Shown here one piece after another: positions 7,021 to 16,800 of a stretch of 32,595 nucleotides of DNA (the stretch's first letter is position 1; the number at the start of each line of letters is the position of its first letter). The DNA comes from Pseudomonadales bacterium (GTDB lineage Bacteria; Pseudomonadota; Gammaproteobacteria; Pseudomonadales; Ketobacteraceae). Where the stretch lies: NCBI GenBank assembly GCA_020062665.1, contig JAGUVW010000046.1, forward strand, positions 1 through 32,595, given 5' to 3'. The notes below the pieces were generated by a model. The model was not told the origin of the DNA. It did no database searches and saw only the letters and a program-made list of their open reading frames with translations. The translations under genes were made by a program, and so were the position numbers.

Positions 7021-8617
7021 TCAAGAGTTTGATTTCATCATCGTAGGAGCTGGTTCGGCCGGCTGTGTATTGGCAAACAGGCTCAGTGAAGGTGGCCGTT
7101 ATACAGTTTGCGTGATTGAAGCGGGGCCCCATGATAACAGTGGCTTTGTCAATGTTCCGTTCGGTCTGATCGGGCTGATCAAAGAGGGCAAGCGCAACTG
7201 GGGCTATAACACGGCCCCCCAGAAAGCCCTGGGGGACCGGCAACTTTACTGGCCAAGAGGGAAAACCCTCGGTGGTAGTAGCTCGATCAATGCCATGGTG
7301 TACATCCGCGGGCAACATCAGGATTACGATAGCTGGAAAGATGCCGGGGCAACAGGATGGGACTGGCAGTCTGTGCGGCCGATATTCATTGCCCATGAAA
7401 ACAACGAGCAGTATCCGGCGGATGCCTGGCATGGTCGGGGCGGGCCACTGAATGTTACGCGAGTGCAGGACCCTAACCCGTTGACCGAGATCTTCATACG
7501 TGCCGGTCAGGAGCTTGGTGAGCAGCGTAACGATGATTTCAATGGTGAAAATCAGCGCGGATTTGGTCGTTTTCAGGTAACCCAGAAGCAAGGGCGGCGC
7601 TGGAGTGCGGCGCGGGCGTTTCTCGATCCCGCCCGGGGCCGGGAGAACCTCTGCATCATGACCGATGCGCTGGTCAGCCGGGTTGTGCTTAGTGGCGACC
7701 GGGCTCGGGGAGTGGAGTACATTGATCAGCAGGGGGTGCCCCGTGTGCTGACAGCTAATCGCGAAGTGATTCTTTGCGGCGGCGCGATCAATTCACCCCA
7801 ACTGCTGATGCTCTCCGGTATCGGCGATCGTGATCATTTGAAAAGCGTCGGGGTTGATTGCCATGTCCATCTTCCGGAGGTGGGCCGCAACCTTCAGGAT
7901 CATCTGGATATGACGGTTTCGATTCACGATCGCAGCCGTCAGGCCATTGGCTTCTCTCCATACTTTCTGCCACGGCTGATACGTGCCTTCTATGACTACT
8001 TTCGCTATCGACGCGGATTCCTTGCCAGCAATGCGGCTGAGGCCGGGGCCTTTGTCAATGTCGGAGGCGGCGATCGCCCGGACGTTCAACTGCATTTCCT
8101 GCCAACTTTCCTGCGTGATCATGGCAGGGAGCTGACGGGGGGGTTTGGATGTACCATCCATGTGTGTCAGTTGCGGCCAAAGAGCCGGGGATTCATCCGC
8201 TTGTCCGATAGTGACCCGCGCAGCGCGCCCGTGATTGACCCCTGTTATCTTTCAGACAGTGATGATATCCGGGTATTACGCGAGGGTGTGAAATTGGCGC
8301 GCAGGGTGTTTCATGCCGAGGCGTTTGCTGCGATCTTTGGCGGTGATGACCTGCCTGCCAAGGAAGTGGTGACTGATGACCAGATCGACGCGGATATACG
8401 CCAGCGTGCGGAGTCCATCTACCATCCAGTGGGAACCTGCCGTATGGGCGACGATGAGCTGGCAGTCGTGGACAGCCGGTTGCGGGTCAGAGGAATATCG
8501 GGATTGCGCGTTGCCGATGCTTCTGTTATGCCGCTGTTGATCAGTGGCAATACCAACGCCCCGTGCATGATGATCGGCGAGAAGGCCGCCATGTGTGTGC
8601 TTGAGGATAATGCCTGA
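7013..8617 (+). CDS. GMC-family FAD-dependent alcohol dehydrogenase/oxidase (AlkJ/choline dehydrogenase-like)
   Basis: A 534-residue glucose-methanol-choline oxidoreductase that oxidises an alcohol to aldehyde or ketone. The N-terminal Rossmann motif [15 protein letters not shown] binds FAD, and [14 protein letters not shown] is the first GMC signature. The C-terminal block [10 protein letters not shown] carries the catalytic His, with GNTNAP supplying the Asn. I chose GTG 7013 because GAGG lies about ten bases upstream and the domain starts at once; an in-frame start at 6986 is possible. Together with the ligase, AlkJ-type enzymes convert alkanols to acids. It is the last gene of the operon, followed by a strong hairpin. 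Confidence 0.9.
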   Translation: MNNQEFDFIIVGAGSAGCVLANRLSEGGRYTVCVIEAGPHDNSGFVNVPFGLIGLIKEGKRNWGYNTAPQKALGDRQLYWPRGKTLGGSSSINAMVYIRGQHQDYDSWKDAGATGWDWQSVRPIFIAHENNEQYPADAWHGRGGPLNVTRVQDPNPLTEIFIRAGQELGEQRNDDFNGENQRGFGRFQVTQKQGRRWSAARAFLDPARGRENLCIMTDALVSRVVLSGDRARGVEYIDQQGVPRVLTANREVILCGGAINSPQLLMLSGIGDRDHLKSVGVDCHVHLPEVGRNLQDHLDMTVSIHDRSRQAIGFSPYFLPRLIRAFYDYFRYRRGFLASNAAEAGAFVNVGGGDRPDVQLHFLPTFLRDHGRELTGGFGCTIHVCQLRPKSRGFIRLSDSDPRSAPVIDPCYLSDSDDIRVLREGVKLARRVFHAEAFAAIFGGDDLPAKEVVTDDQIDADIRQRAESIYHPVGTCRMGDDELAVVDSRLRVRGISGLRVADASVMPLLISGNTNAPCMMIGEKAAMCVLEDNA

Positions 8618-8623
8618 GAGATG

Positions 8624-8649
8624 GCCGGCGGTTCGAGTCAACCGCCGGC
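8624..8649. terminator. Bidirectional hairpin terminator between convergent operons
   Basis: A perfect 10-bp inverted repeat, GCCGGCGGTT / AACCGCCGGC, has a 6-base loop. It lies 7 bp after the GMC stop and 25 bp before the stop of the convergent thioesterase. No long T-tract is seen on either side, so the termination strength is uncertain. Confidence 0.65.
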
Positions 8650-8674
8650 ATCCGCTAACCACCCACTGCTGTGA

Positions 8675-9088
8675 TCAGGTAATGCGATAGATCATTGAGC
8701 CGTTGGCGATCAGCTTGTCTGAGCCTTTCTCCCGGATCGAGACTTCTGAGAAAATCAGCTCTCGTCCCCGTTTTACCGCATTCGCGGTAGCGATGATGTC
8801 CTTGCCCAGCGCCGCAGCAAGGTAATTCACGGTCATGGATACGGTGGCCGCCTTCATGCCGTTCTTCGGATCATGGCCGGACCAGGCCGCCAGAGCGCCG
8901 GTCAGATCCAGCAGGCTGCTGATGGCGCCGCCATGGAAGGCGTTGCCGCCACCAGCCAAGTCGCCACGGTATGGCAGGCAAACAACGGCCCGGTCAGTGA
9001 CCACCTCGACAATCTCGATGCCAAGCAATTTCTGGAAGGGAACCTCGGGAAACATCTGTATAAGTGAGTCAACCAGCGTTTCAGTCAT
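8675..9088 (-). CDS. Hotdog-fold thioesterase (PaaI family)
   Basis: A 137-residue PaaI-type thioesterase with the standard motif NAFHGGAISSLLDLTGALAAW, including HGG and the catalytic Asp, and MTVNYLAAALG as the following strand. It is the last gene of the minus-strand operon that begins with the alpha/beta hydrolase. It is separated from the PF10118 gene by 124 bp, the widest gap in that operon, so it could have partly independent expression. It is the third hotdog protein in the window and the most canonical. Hydrolysis of an acyl-CoA is expected. Confidence 0.87.
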   Translation of the reverse strand: MTETLVDSLIQMFPEVPFQKLLGIEIVEVVTDRAVVCLPYRGDLAGGGNAFHGGAISSLLDLTGALAAWSGHDPKNGMKAATVSMTVNYLAAALGKDIIATANAVKRGRELIFSEVSIREKGSDKLIANGSMIYRIT

Positions 9089-9212
9089 GCGTTATTCCTT
9101 GATGGTCGAGAATATGAAACGACGGCAGATTTATCTCTGCTGGCGATGCCGGGCTGTGCCAGAAACATCAATATATAGGATCAATTCGGCAAAGCCCGGG
9201 TTGCACGACAGG

Positions 9213-10091
9213 TCAGGCCACCCGGTTCTTGTAAACGTCGAACAGGTCACCGCCTTCGGCAAAAAGCCGCTCACGCCATGTCTGCTCCAGGTTGCGTGTG
9301 TCATGGTTGCCAGGGTGAAAGTGCCGTTGAGTGAACTCCGGCAACCGAGGCAAGATTTTCGAGACAAACCCGTTGCGGCCAAACAGCATGTTCAGGCCTT
9401 TGGCATTGTCTTTGATGCTGCCGAGCTTGCCATCGCGGGCCAGCATCCATGCCCATGTGACACCGAGCATCGGCAGCAGCACGACAAGCGAGGCCGCAGT
9501 AGCCGCGACCCGTTCACTGTACCGGTTCCCGACTAGTTCATAGACGTCGTAGGCTACAGACTTGTGCTCGAGTTCCTCCAGCGCATGCCATTGCCATATC
9601 TTGATCATTTCAGGGTCGGCCAGACTCTGAAAATCCTTATCCTCAAGCAGCTGCTCTGCCAGCAGGGCGGTAAAGTGCTCCATGAAGGTGGTGGCTGCGA
9701 GCTTGGTGCTCGGCGGGAGCATTTCCAGAACTTTCAGGCCAATTTTAACGAACCGCTCGGGCGTGCGCATGTCGAAGCCACGCTCGGCAAGCAGTTCGTT
9801 CAGGCGATCATGTTCGCGCCCGTGGATGGCCTCCTGACCCATAAATCCGGAAATGGCGGCACGCTGCGCCTTGTCGGTAACCCGATTTCGAAAGTGGCGC
9901 ACCGAATCCATGAAGTAACGCTCACCCGGCGGGAAAAACCCTGACAGCATGGCGAAGAACGTGGTTGCCGTGGCATTCCCGGCATAAAAGTACTTCGGGA
10001 TGCTTTGTGAGAAATTAAAATCGATGTGACGCGGCGGGATGCCCACCGAGGCACCGTTGAGGTTGTTGCTGGTTTTCGCGGCTGTAGTCAT
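9213..10091 (-). CDS. PF10118-family ferritin-like putative di-iron protein, copy 2
   Basis: A 292-residue paralogue of the proteins at 224 and 28331. The ligand pattern is again complete: PPGERYF (E57), GQEAIHGREHD (E87, H90, H94), MEHFTA (E138) and WHALEELEHKSVAYDVY (E173, H176). It has a longer N-terminal arm than copy 1 and a HFHPGNHD variant instead of FHPWD. A hydrophobic segment around residues 194-214 could be a buried or membrane helix. It lies 35 bp downstream of an SDR gene in the AlmA operon. The family has no established reaction; an oxygenase or desaturase-like activity is inferred from the motif. Confidence 0.85.
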   Translation of the reverse strand: MTTAAKTSNNLNGASVGIPPRHIDFNFSQSIPKYFYAGNATATTFFAMLSGFFPPGERYFMDSVRHFRNRVTDKAQRAAISGFMGQEAIHGREHDRLNELLAERGFDMRTPERFVKIGLKVLEMLPPSTKLAATTFMEHFTALLAEQLLEDKDFQSLADPEMIKIWQWHALEELEHKSVAYDVYELVGNRYSERVAATAASLVVLLPMLGVTWAWMLARDGKLGSIKDNAKGLNMLFGRNGFVSKILPRLPEFTQRHFHPGNHDTRNLEQTWRERLFAEGGDLFDVYKNRVA

Positions 10092-10126
10092 TGCGATACT
10101 CCTTAGTTCATAATCGAAATGAGAAG

Positions 10127-10984
10127 TTAAACAGTGGTCGCTTTTGCGCCGCGACCTTTGTTCATCCGAAACAGTGTTTCAAGAGCACGCTGATACCCGG
10201 TGGGCATCAGCCGCTGGGTGGTGTCCATCAGTACCGCATCAGCGCCGATTAACACGCGCCTTTGGTTCTTTTGCACTCCCCCGAGGATTGCTTTTGCGGC
10301 CTGTTCCGGGGTAGACATGGCGATGCGGTCAAACATTTCGGCAATCTCGTCCTGACCACCCATGCTCATACTGCCCATTTCACCCATGCGGCTATTACGG
10401 GCAATGTTGGTCTTGACGCCGCCGGGATGGACACAGGTGGCGCTGACGCAGCCGCCTTCGAGATCGAGTTCTTCGCGCAACGATTCAGTAAAGCCTCTGA
10501 CGGCGAACTTCGCTGCATTGTAGGCAGACTGGGTTGGTACACCGATGATGCCGAATATGCTGGAGATGTTGACCACATGACCGTCGCCGGACTGCTTCAG
10601 GTGCGGAAGAAAAGCCTTGGTGCCATATACCACACCCCAGAAGTTGATATTCATGAGCCATTCAAAATTTTCATAGCTCATGGCCTCCACCGTTTCCCCG
10701 AGACCAACACCGGCATTGTTGATGATCAGGTTCACCTGGCCATGTTCCTTGACAGTGTCCTCAGCGTACTGATAAACCGCAGCACGATCACCGACATCAA
10801 CATGATGCAACGTTACCTTCACTCGATAGGGCTGGAGCTTGTCCAGGGTTTGCGCCAATCCCTTGTCATTGACGTCTGAAAGGGAGAGATGGCAACCGCT
10901 TTTTGCCAGGGCAATGGCGGTGGCCTGACCGATACCCGATCCGGCCCCGGTGATGGCAGCAACTTTGCCGGAAAAATTTTTCAT
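10127..10984 (-). CDS. Short-chain dehydrogenase/reductase
   Basis: A 285-residue classical SDR. Visible features are TGAGSGIG (12-19) for NAD(P) binding, NNAG (89-92), the catalytic serine in NISS, and YNAAK (Y155, K159). Asp37 at the end of the second strand favours NAD(H). It is expected to interconvert an alcohol and a ketone or aldehyde. It sits 27 bp after the AlmA-like gene and before the PF10118 gene. In this setting oxidation of a secondary alcohol to a ketone for the monooxygenase is a fair hypothesis. The C-terminal extension (about residues 255-285) is longer than in minimal SDRs and resembles the SDR of the 27494 cassette. Confidence 0.9.
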   Translation of the reverse strand: MKNFSGKVAAITGAGSGIGQATAIALAKSGCHLSLSDVNDKGLAQTLDKLQPYRVKVTLHHVDVGDRAAVYQYAEDTVKEHGQVNLIINNAGVGLGETVEAMSYENFEWLMNINFWGVVYGTKAFLPHLKQSGDGHVVNISSIFGIIGVPTQSAYNAAKFAVRGFTESLREELDLEGGCVSATCVHPGGVKTNIARNSRMGEMGSMSMGGQDEIAEMFDRIAMSTPEQAAKAILGGVQKNQRRVLIGADAVLMDTTQRLMPTGYQRALETLFRMNKGRGAKATTV

Positions 10985-11011
10985 GATATTTCCTCTTGTT
11001 AAAACTGTCGT

Positions 11012-12514
11012 TCAGGCGCCGAGCAGCGCACCGAGTATTCCCTGCTTTTTTTCCCTGAGGTTTTCGCCTTCGAAATGAAGATAACCATCTTCGAGATTGC
11101 CATAGCGCAAGGCAGGGAGGTCCCTCAGGTAATCATCCAGATTCTGCCAGGGTATCCTGCTTCCCTGGCGTGGCAGTCTGTCGCTGGCTCGCTGAACATA
11201 GCCGGAGCGCAGGTTGAGGAAATTCATATCGGTGCCGCAACCCTCCTCATCAGTGGGGGTGACCCGGGTGGCACCAATGTCACGCATATGGTTGAGTAAG
11301 CGGCAGACAAATTCGCAGGCAATATCGGCTTTCAATGTCCAGGAGGCATTGGTATAGCCGAACACCAGCGCCATGTTAGGCACACCTTCCAGCATCAGTC
11401 CCTTGTACAACAGGGTGTCGGCCACACTGACTTCACGACCGTCGACACGCAGCGTAGCACCGCCAAACAACTGAAGATCCAGACCGGTTGCGGTAATCAG
11501 AACATCCGCGTCCAGATGGTCGCCGGACTTGAGCTTAATGCCTGTTTCCGTAATCGTGTCGATATGGTCTGTGACCACCGATGCCTTGCCTTCGCGGATA
11601 ACCTTGAAGAGGTCTCCTTTCGGGACCGCGCACATCCGCTCTTCCCAAGGGTTGTACGTTGGCTGGAAGTGGCGCATGTCAACATTCGGGCCGAGTTGCC
11701 TGCGCGTTGCGGCCAGCAACAGTCTGCGTATTGCTTTCGGCTTGCTGAGTGACAGCCGGTAAACAGCGCGTTGCAGCATGATGTTACGTGCGCGGGCCAT
11801 CCGGTAGACCACCATTTCCGGCAGAAAACGACGCAAGTTCTTGGAAATCAGATCTTCTTCGGGGACGGTTGCAACGTAGGTCGGCGAACGTTGCAGCATT
11901 ACTACATGGGCGGCCTTGTCTGTCATTGCCGGCACCAGCGTCACGGCAGTGGCGCCGCTGCCGATGACCACTACGCACTTGCCGCTGTAATCATAGTCTT
12001 CGGGCCAGTGTTGCGGATGAATCAGCTTGCCCTTGAATTTGTCGAGGCCGGGAATGTTGGGAGTGTAACCGGCATCATATTTGTAGTATCCAGTGCAATT
12101 GAATACGAAGCCGGCACGGAAGGTTTCTATCTCGCTTGTTTTTTCATTAAGAACCGTGACGTTCCAGTGACAATTTTTACTATCCCATTCTTCCGAAATG
12201 ACTTTCAATCCGAAATGAATGTGTCGTTTGACGTCATAGTCGCGCGCGGTGTCTTCAATGTACGTTCGAATAGACGGGCCGTCGGCAAGCATTTTGGTTT
12301 GCGTCCAGGGACGAAAGCTATAGCCGAGCGTGAACATGTCGGAGTCCGAGCGAATCCCAGGGTAGCGAAACAGGTCCCAGGTTCCGCCAATTCTTTCGCG
12401 CCGCTCAATAATGGCGAAACGTACGTTCGGGCATTTCTTCTGCAGGTGGCAGGCGGCACCGATTCCGGACAGGCCGGCGCCGATGATCAGTACATCCAGA
12501 TGGCGATGTTTCAT
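11012..12514 (-). CDS. almA: AlmA-like flavin-containing monooxygenase
   Basis: A 500-residue class B flavoprotein monooxygenase. It has GAGLSGIG (12-19) for FAD, GGTWDLFRYPGIRSDSDM (43-60), the Baeyer-Villiger fingerprint FKGKLIHPQHWP (160-171) and GSGATA (185-190) for NADPH. The overall wording (YPGIRSDSDM, HPQHWPEDY, MLQRSPTY, FQPTYNPWE) matches what I recall of AlmA from Acinetobacter and Alcanivorax, implicated in use of very long alkanes. The biochemical reaction of AlmA is not firmly settled, and Baeyer-Villiger oxidation of a ketone is an alternative. The start overlaps the hydrolase stop (ATGA), and GGAG lies upstream. Confidence 0.85.
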   Translation of the reverse strand: MKHRHLDVLIIGAGLSGIGAACHLQKKCPNVRFAIIERRERIGGTWDLFRYPGIRSDSDMFTLGYSFRPWTQTKMLADGPSIRTYIEDTARDYDVKRHIHFGLKVISEEWDSKNCHWNVTVLNEKTSEIETFRAGFVFNCTGYYKYDAGYTPNIPGLDKFKGKLIHPQHWPEDYDYSGKCVVVIGSGATAVTLVPAMTDKAAHVVMLQRSPTYVATVPEEDLISKNLRRFLPEMVVYRMARARNIMLQRAVYRLSLSKPKAIRRLLLAATRRQLGPNVDMRHFQPTYNPWEERMCAVPKGDLFKVIREGKASVVTDHIDTITETGIKLKSGDHLDADVLITATGLDLQLFGGATLRVDGREVSVADTLLYKGLMLEGVPNMALVFGYTNASWTLKADIACEFVCRLLNHMRDIGATRVTPTDEEGCGTDMNFLNLRSGYVQRASDRLPRQGSRIPWQNLDDYLRDLPALRYGNLEDGYLHFEGENLREKKQGILGALLGA

Positions 12515-13479
12515 GTCAATACTCCATGGTCGAAAGTCGATGAGGCATGGTGGCTGCGAGTGTGTTTTCCAGCCCTTTGCAGAAAGCCCAGCACGGCCTC
12601 AGTGAAGATTGTGTTTCTGTCCCCGGCGACCATATGGCCGGCCTGATTCAGCACGACATAGTGCGCATGGGGAACCAAGTCGAGCAACTCGCGAGCCCCT
12701 TGATCGCTGAGCACGTCGCTCTGGAATCCGCGAATCAGTAGCACTGGCATGGAAAGCTTTCGGGCTGCACGCTCCAGACTGGATTTCTCGAACAGGCTTT
12801 CGCTGGTTTCAGAGGGAACGCGGGCGTAGTCCAGAAAGGCAGGATCCCAGTGCCAGTAAAGACGGCCGTCATCCCGCCGGCGCAGATTCTTGCGCAATCC
12901 TGTCAGGTCGTTCGAAGGAGGGCGGTGCGGGTTGTAGGCAGCGACGGCATCGCGCACCTGTTCAAGACTGTCGAAGCCGTCCTGATGGCGACGCATGAAT
13001 TCGATGATGCGGCGCACGCCCTGTTGCTCCAGTCGTGGCGCCACGTCGACCAACACCAGTGCGGAACAGTGCAGCGAGGTATTCTCACCAAGTGCCAACA
13101 TGGCTGTTAGGCCGCCCATGGAAGCACCGACGATGATTGGTGCCATAGGCAGCGAGTGAATGACGGCGTGAAGGTCTGCGACCAGGCTTTGGGTGCTGTA
13201 ATCACCTTGCGCACACCAATCGCTTTCGCCGTGCCCCCGCGCATCCAGAGTGATGGCGCAGTAGCCCGCTCGGGCAAGAGTATTCGCCGTATCGGCCCAG
13301 GCATGGCGTGTTTGGCCTCCGCCGTGAAGCAGCAGTACGATGGGGGCAGTGAACGCGCCGTATTGACTGGCCCGGAGCACAATACCATTGGCACCGACAA
13401 AAAGTGTCGGTTTCGCTGACGAAGTCGACGAATCCTTTTTCCCGTACGAACCGGTGGATGGGGTGAAACTGGATGTCAT
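12511..13479 (-). CDS. Alpha/beta hydrolase
   Basis: A 322-residue alpha/beta hydrolase with LLHGGGQTRHAW (oxyanion region, 50-61), DARGHGESDW (79-88), nucleophile elbow GASMGG (S120), an Asp in RGFQSD and a His in QAGHMVAGD. It is expected to cleave an ester or lactone. I chose ATG 13479 because GGAGGT lies just upstream; two in-frame ATGs up to 13509 lack such a site. It is the first gene of the operon and directly precedes the AlmA-like monooxygenase, overlapping by 4 bp. Monooxygenase-hydrolase pairing is usual for Baeyer-Villiger pathways, where the product ester is cleaved. Confidence 0.88.
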   Translation of the reverse strand: MTSSFTPSTGSYGKKDSSTSSAKPTLFVGANGIVLRASQYGAFTAPIVLLLHGGGQTRHAWADTANTLARAGYCAITLDARGHGESDWCAQGDYSTQSLVADLHAVIHSLPMAPIIVGASMGGLTAMLALGENTSLHCSALVLVDVAPRLEQQGVRRIIEFMRRHQDGFDSLEQVRDAVAAYNPHRPPSNDLTGLRKNLRRRDDGRLYWHWDPAFLDYARVPSETSESLFEKSSLERAARKLSMPVLLIRGFQSDVLSDQGARELLDLVPHAHYVVLNQAGHMVAGDRNTIFTEAVLGFLQRAGKHTRSHHASSTFDHGVLT

Positions 13480-13509
13480 GGCCACCTCCATTCTGTATGA
13501 GCACAACAA

Positions 13510-13538
13510 ATTATGATTGGTCGGCCAACCAAATAATA
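13510..13538 (-). promoter_or_regulatory. Promoter with shared operator for the 13479-8675 operon
   Basis: On the minus strand the operator reads TTGGTTGGCCGACCAA (13532-13517), with one mismatch from a perfect palindrome. It is followed one base later by a good -10 box, CATAAT (13515-13510). The -35 position (13538-13533, TATTAT) is poor, which suggests a weak or activator-dependent promoter. The operator again occupies the spacer. Confidence 0.65.
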
Positions 13539-13736
13539 GTCTAAAGAAGTCCAGCTGGCAAAGCGTTTCTAGCGGCCGCCCGTACAGGCTTCTACTTTTT
13601 GTCTTTTTATCCGGAAGTGCACCTTAAATCCAGCGTGTGAACGCCGGATACAACAGACACGAGGAGGCCTTCGGGAGATGGAGCTGGGCCGCGAAATGAA
13701 ACAGTCCCTTCTGAAAAGTCGCCTGACGCCGTCACA

Positions 13737-13773
13737 AAAGAAAATGCCAGTCAGGGATTAACTGACTGGCATT
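13737..13773 (-). terminator. Rho-independent terminator of the lipoprotein operon
   Basis: A perfect 12-bp stem AATGCCAGTCAG / CTGACTGGCATT with a 7-base loop (13743-13773) is followed on the minus strand by TTCTTTTG. It lies about 60 bp after the lipoprotein stop. The rest of the 302-bp gap between 13533 and 13835 shows no gene I can support. Confidence 0.8.
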
Positions 13774-13835
13774 ACCCCATAACGGGGCCAAATGGCGTAT
13801 GCCCGGGGGGGCATAACGGCGAGTCGGCTTTCGCT

Positions 13836-16800
13836 TCAGAAGTCCTTAACAGGCAGAAAGGTTAACGTCAGATCGGCAGCAAGGGAGGGAACCTCCAATT
13901 GCACACTCGCAAGACCGATACCCGCCAAGTTGATACTGGCCGGAATCAGGAGTGGGTCAGGGTTGCGGATCTTGAGGATCAACCGGCCATCGTCGACAAA
14001 GCGCAGCGGCCCCTCAAGAGTCACGTTGCGCACCCGCTTGCTGCGAATATCGTGACCAAGCGTAATAGGACCCAGTGCCGGTTTCAACTCGGGGGCATCC
14101 ACCAGTATGTCGAAGGTGGCGTTGAACCAGGGGCCGTCCGGCGTGTCGGAGATGAACCCGGTGATGAAGGGCTCATCAGCTCCTTGAGGTATTAGCCTGA
14201 GCACCAGTGGGCCCGTGTCCAGACCGATTGTGATGATGGCCAGAGCCCGAGCCTGCAGAAAAACGCTGGTGGTGCTGATGGTGGTTGGGTAGACGTTGGC
14301 GCGTATGGCTCCAGTCATGAAATTGTCTGTGGCCGGGTTGCCGTCGATCAGGCGCCGATTCACCTGGACATTGGGATCAAAGGTGCGCGGGCCGGCCGCC
14401 AGAGCGCCGCTGCTGAGGAAGGCGAAGCGCTTTTCCGGGCAACTCTCTCCGATTGCACAGCCGAGATTGGCCTGTGTGATAACGCCGCTGAAGTCCTTCA
14501 GTTCCAGCCGCAGATGATTGGGTGGCGCTTCGATGCTGTTGTCCGGAAGGACCAGGACACCTTGCTCTTCTTCATCAAACACCATATTGGCATTGACATC
14601 CACCACTGGTAGAACGCGCAACCCAACTAATGTATAGCGGTCGTCCTCGTCGGCAGCGACAAAGTGATTCACCATATCAGGACCGCCCTCGCGCGGGGCA
14701 GGGGCCGATGCACTGCTTCGCGAGATTTGCCGGGTTTGCAGCGGTGCGCCATCAGGCGAGCAAATGGCATTGACGCCGCAATCGGCATCGTTCGGCACCG
14801 ATCTTAATGTGTAACGATACAGGTCACCAATCCGCCACGGGGTATCTGGGAAAAACTGAACGCGTTGGGGCAGGATATCCAGCCGGCCGGGCACGGGTAC
14901 CCAATTGTTATCCAGGTCGCGGCGTTCAACGAAGAAGGTGCCGTCGTTGATCGTCACCGGATCTATGCTACGGTTGAAAGTCACTCTGACCGGGTAGTCC
15001 TTGTACAGACTATCCACATGGAACAGGGGATCGCTGTTCTTACCGCCGACACAGCGACCGTTGCGCCAGGCAGACCGTGGTCCGGTTAGAATGGCGCCTG
15101 TCAGTGCACAGGAAAAACCGGGAAACACTGCCGCGACCGGCGCGCGCAGGTTGGCGGCGCTGCCGCCGGGAAGAAACAGGTCATCAAGGCGCAGCGCCAG
15201 TGTTTGATTCTGATTCAATTGATTGCCCTGTGTATCGCGCAGCAAGCTGGTCAGAACAATCTCGATATCGGTATTGTGCTGCAGGTTGCTGCCATCAATG
15301 ACCACCGTAGCGCCGTCGTGGCGCATCGGGGCAAGCTCTCTGGCTACCAGGTTGTCGTCGGCAAAAATCTGGATGGCACCGTCAAGGAACACGGAGGCTG
15401 CGTCCAGCGGTTTGTTGAAGTTCAGGATAACAGGGTCGCCGGGGCGGGCATTGGGCTGGAAATCTTCGCCGGGCGACCAGGATTGCAGCTCGAGCGGACG
15501 CGCATCGGTTGGTGGTACCGGTGCATTGCGCTGATCAGCATAGGCTTCCAGACGGAAAGACAGCAGGCCGCTGGCGCGTTCAAGGCCGAGAATCTCCGGT
15601 TCGACCACGCTGACGGCATCCATCACCAGTACGCCACCTTCCACTATCGCAAGCCCTACAACCTGAATGTTCAGCAGATTCTGGCTCAGCGCTGCGTTAG
15701 CGATATCGCCCTCTGCGGTCATGGCTGCGTCCATGTTGAGCAAGGCATAGCGAGGAGCATCCTTTGCTTTACTGAACGGGTTAGCGATCAGGTAGCCGTT
15801 TGCGTCGCTGAGCAGTGTGATCAGCACTTCACCGGTTTCGATACCAGCGTTGACTTGACCCAGAATATTGACGGCCACCGGGCTGCCGCGTAGCACTGAA
15901 CCTGCAGGCACCCGCAGAGGTACCGCGTTGGCAAAATCCGGCACGAAACCCAGGTCCGCGGCCAAGTCTCCCTCCAGTCTGGTAAAGGATTCGTTACCCA
16001 GCACAAAAGTTTCTACCGGCACCTCATTGACGCGTTGCCCGGTGAGCCTTGACGCAAGCCCCGGCTGTTGTTCACCAAGCGTGCCTACCTTGAGAACGAC
16101 CGTTTCTCGCGGTGGTGTGGCCACTGGTGTGAAGGAACGTTCGAGGAGGGGGAGCTCCTCATCCTCCCGGCTGCGCAGACCAGACAGGACCAAGGTATGT
16201 TCCGTCGGTTCGAGGTCATCCCTTGGGTCGAGCACAAGATAGCGGCCCTGCAGTAGCAGAGTGGCCTCGATCAGGCTGCCCTGCGAATTTTCAAGACGAA
16301 CCTGATTTCCATAGTTGACGCTAGCCGGATCAAGTACGCGATTGAACGCCATTCTCAGGGTGCTCATGTCATTCGGCTGCCTCGCATCGTCAATGTCGGT
16401 AAGCAGCGCGGGCTGATCCAGGGGTGTAGCGGCGAGCAGTTTGAAGTCGCCGTCGCCAATTGCCCCCGCGAAGCCTTTCTGCGCACCGGCAGTGCGAAAG
16501 CGAAAGTCGTTGAAGGGGCCTGTGTCAATGCCGTCTAGGCCCACTTCGCTCAGCTGCAGTTGGTATTCAGTATTCGGCACGAGTTCGTCGACAGGACGTA
16601 GCAGCAGGCCACGTCCGTTATCCACCGTTTCGTGGACGAACATGGCAGGGTTGCCGCCCGCTACAGTCACCAATTGCAATCTGTCGTCGATTTCCTCAAT
16701 GACGGTTTCATTGAGGGGCGCCGAAAAACGAAGCACAATCTGGGTGCTGGGTGGCACTTCCTGCTGTCCCGGGTAGGGGTAGGCGAAAATAAGACTCTCC

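Noticed and set aside
11771-12646. 291-codon plus-strand frame opposite almA and the hydrolase
   Set aside because: Antisense shadow; composition lacks any family motif and both opposite genes are clear.
15204-15893. 229-codon plus-strand frame inside the lipoprotein gene
   Set aside because: Antisense shadow with no recognisable domain or ribosome-binding site.
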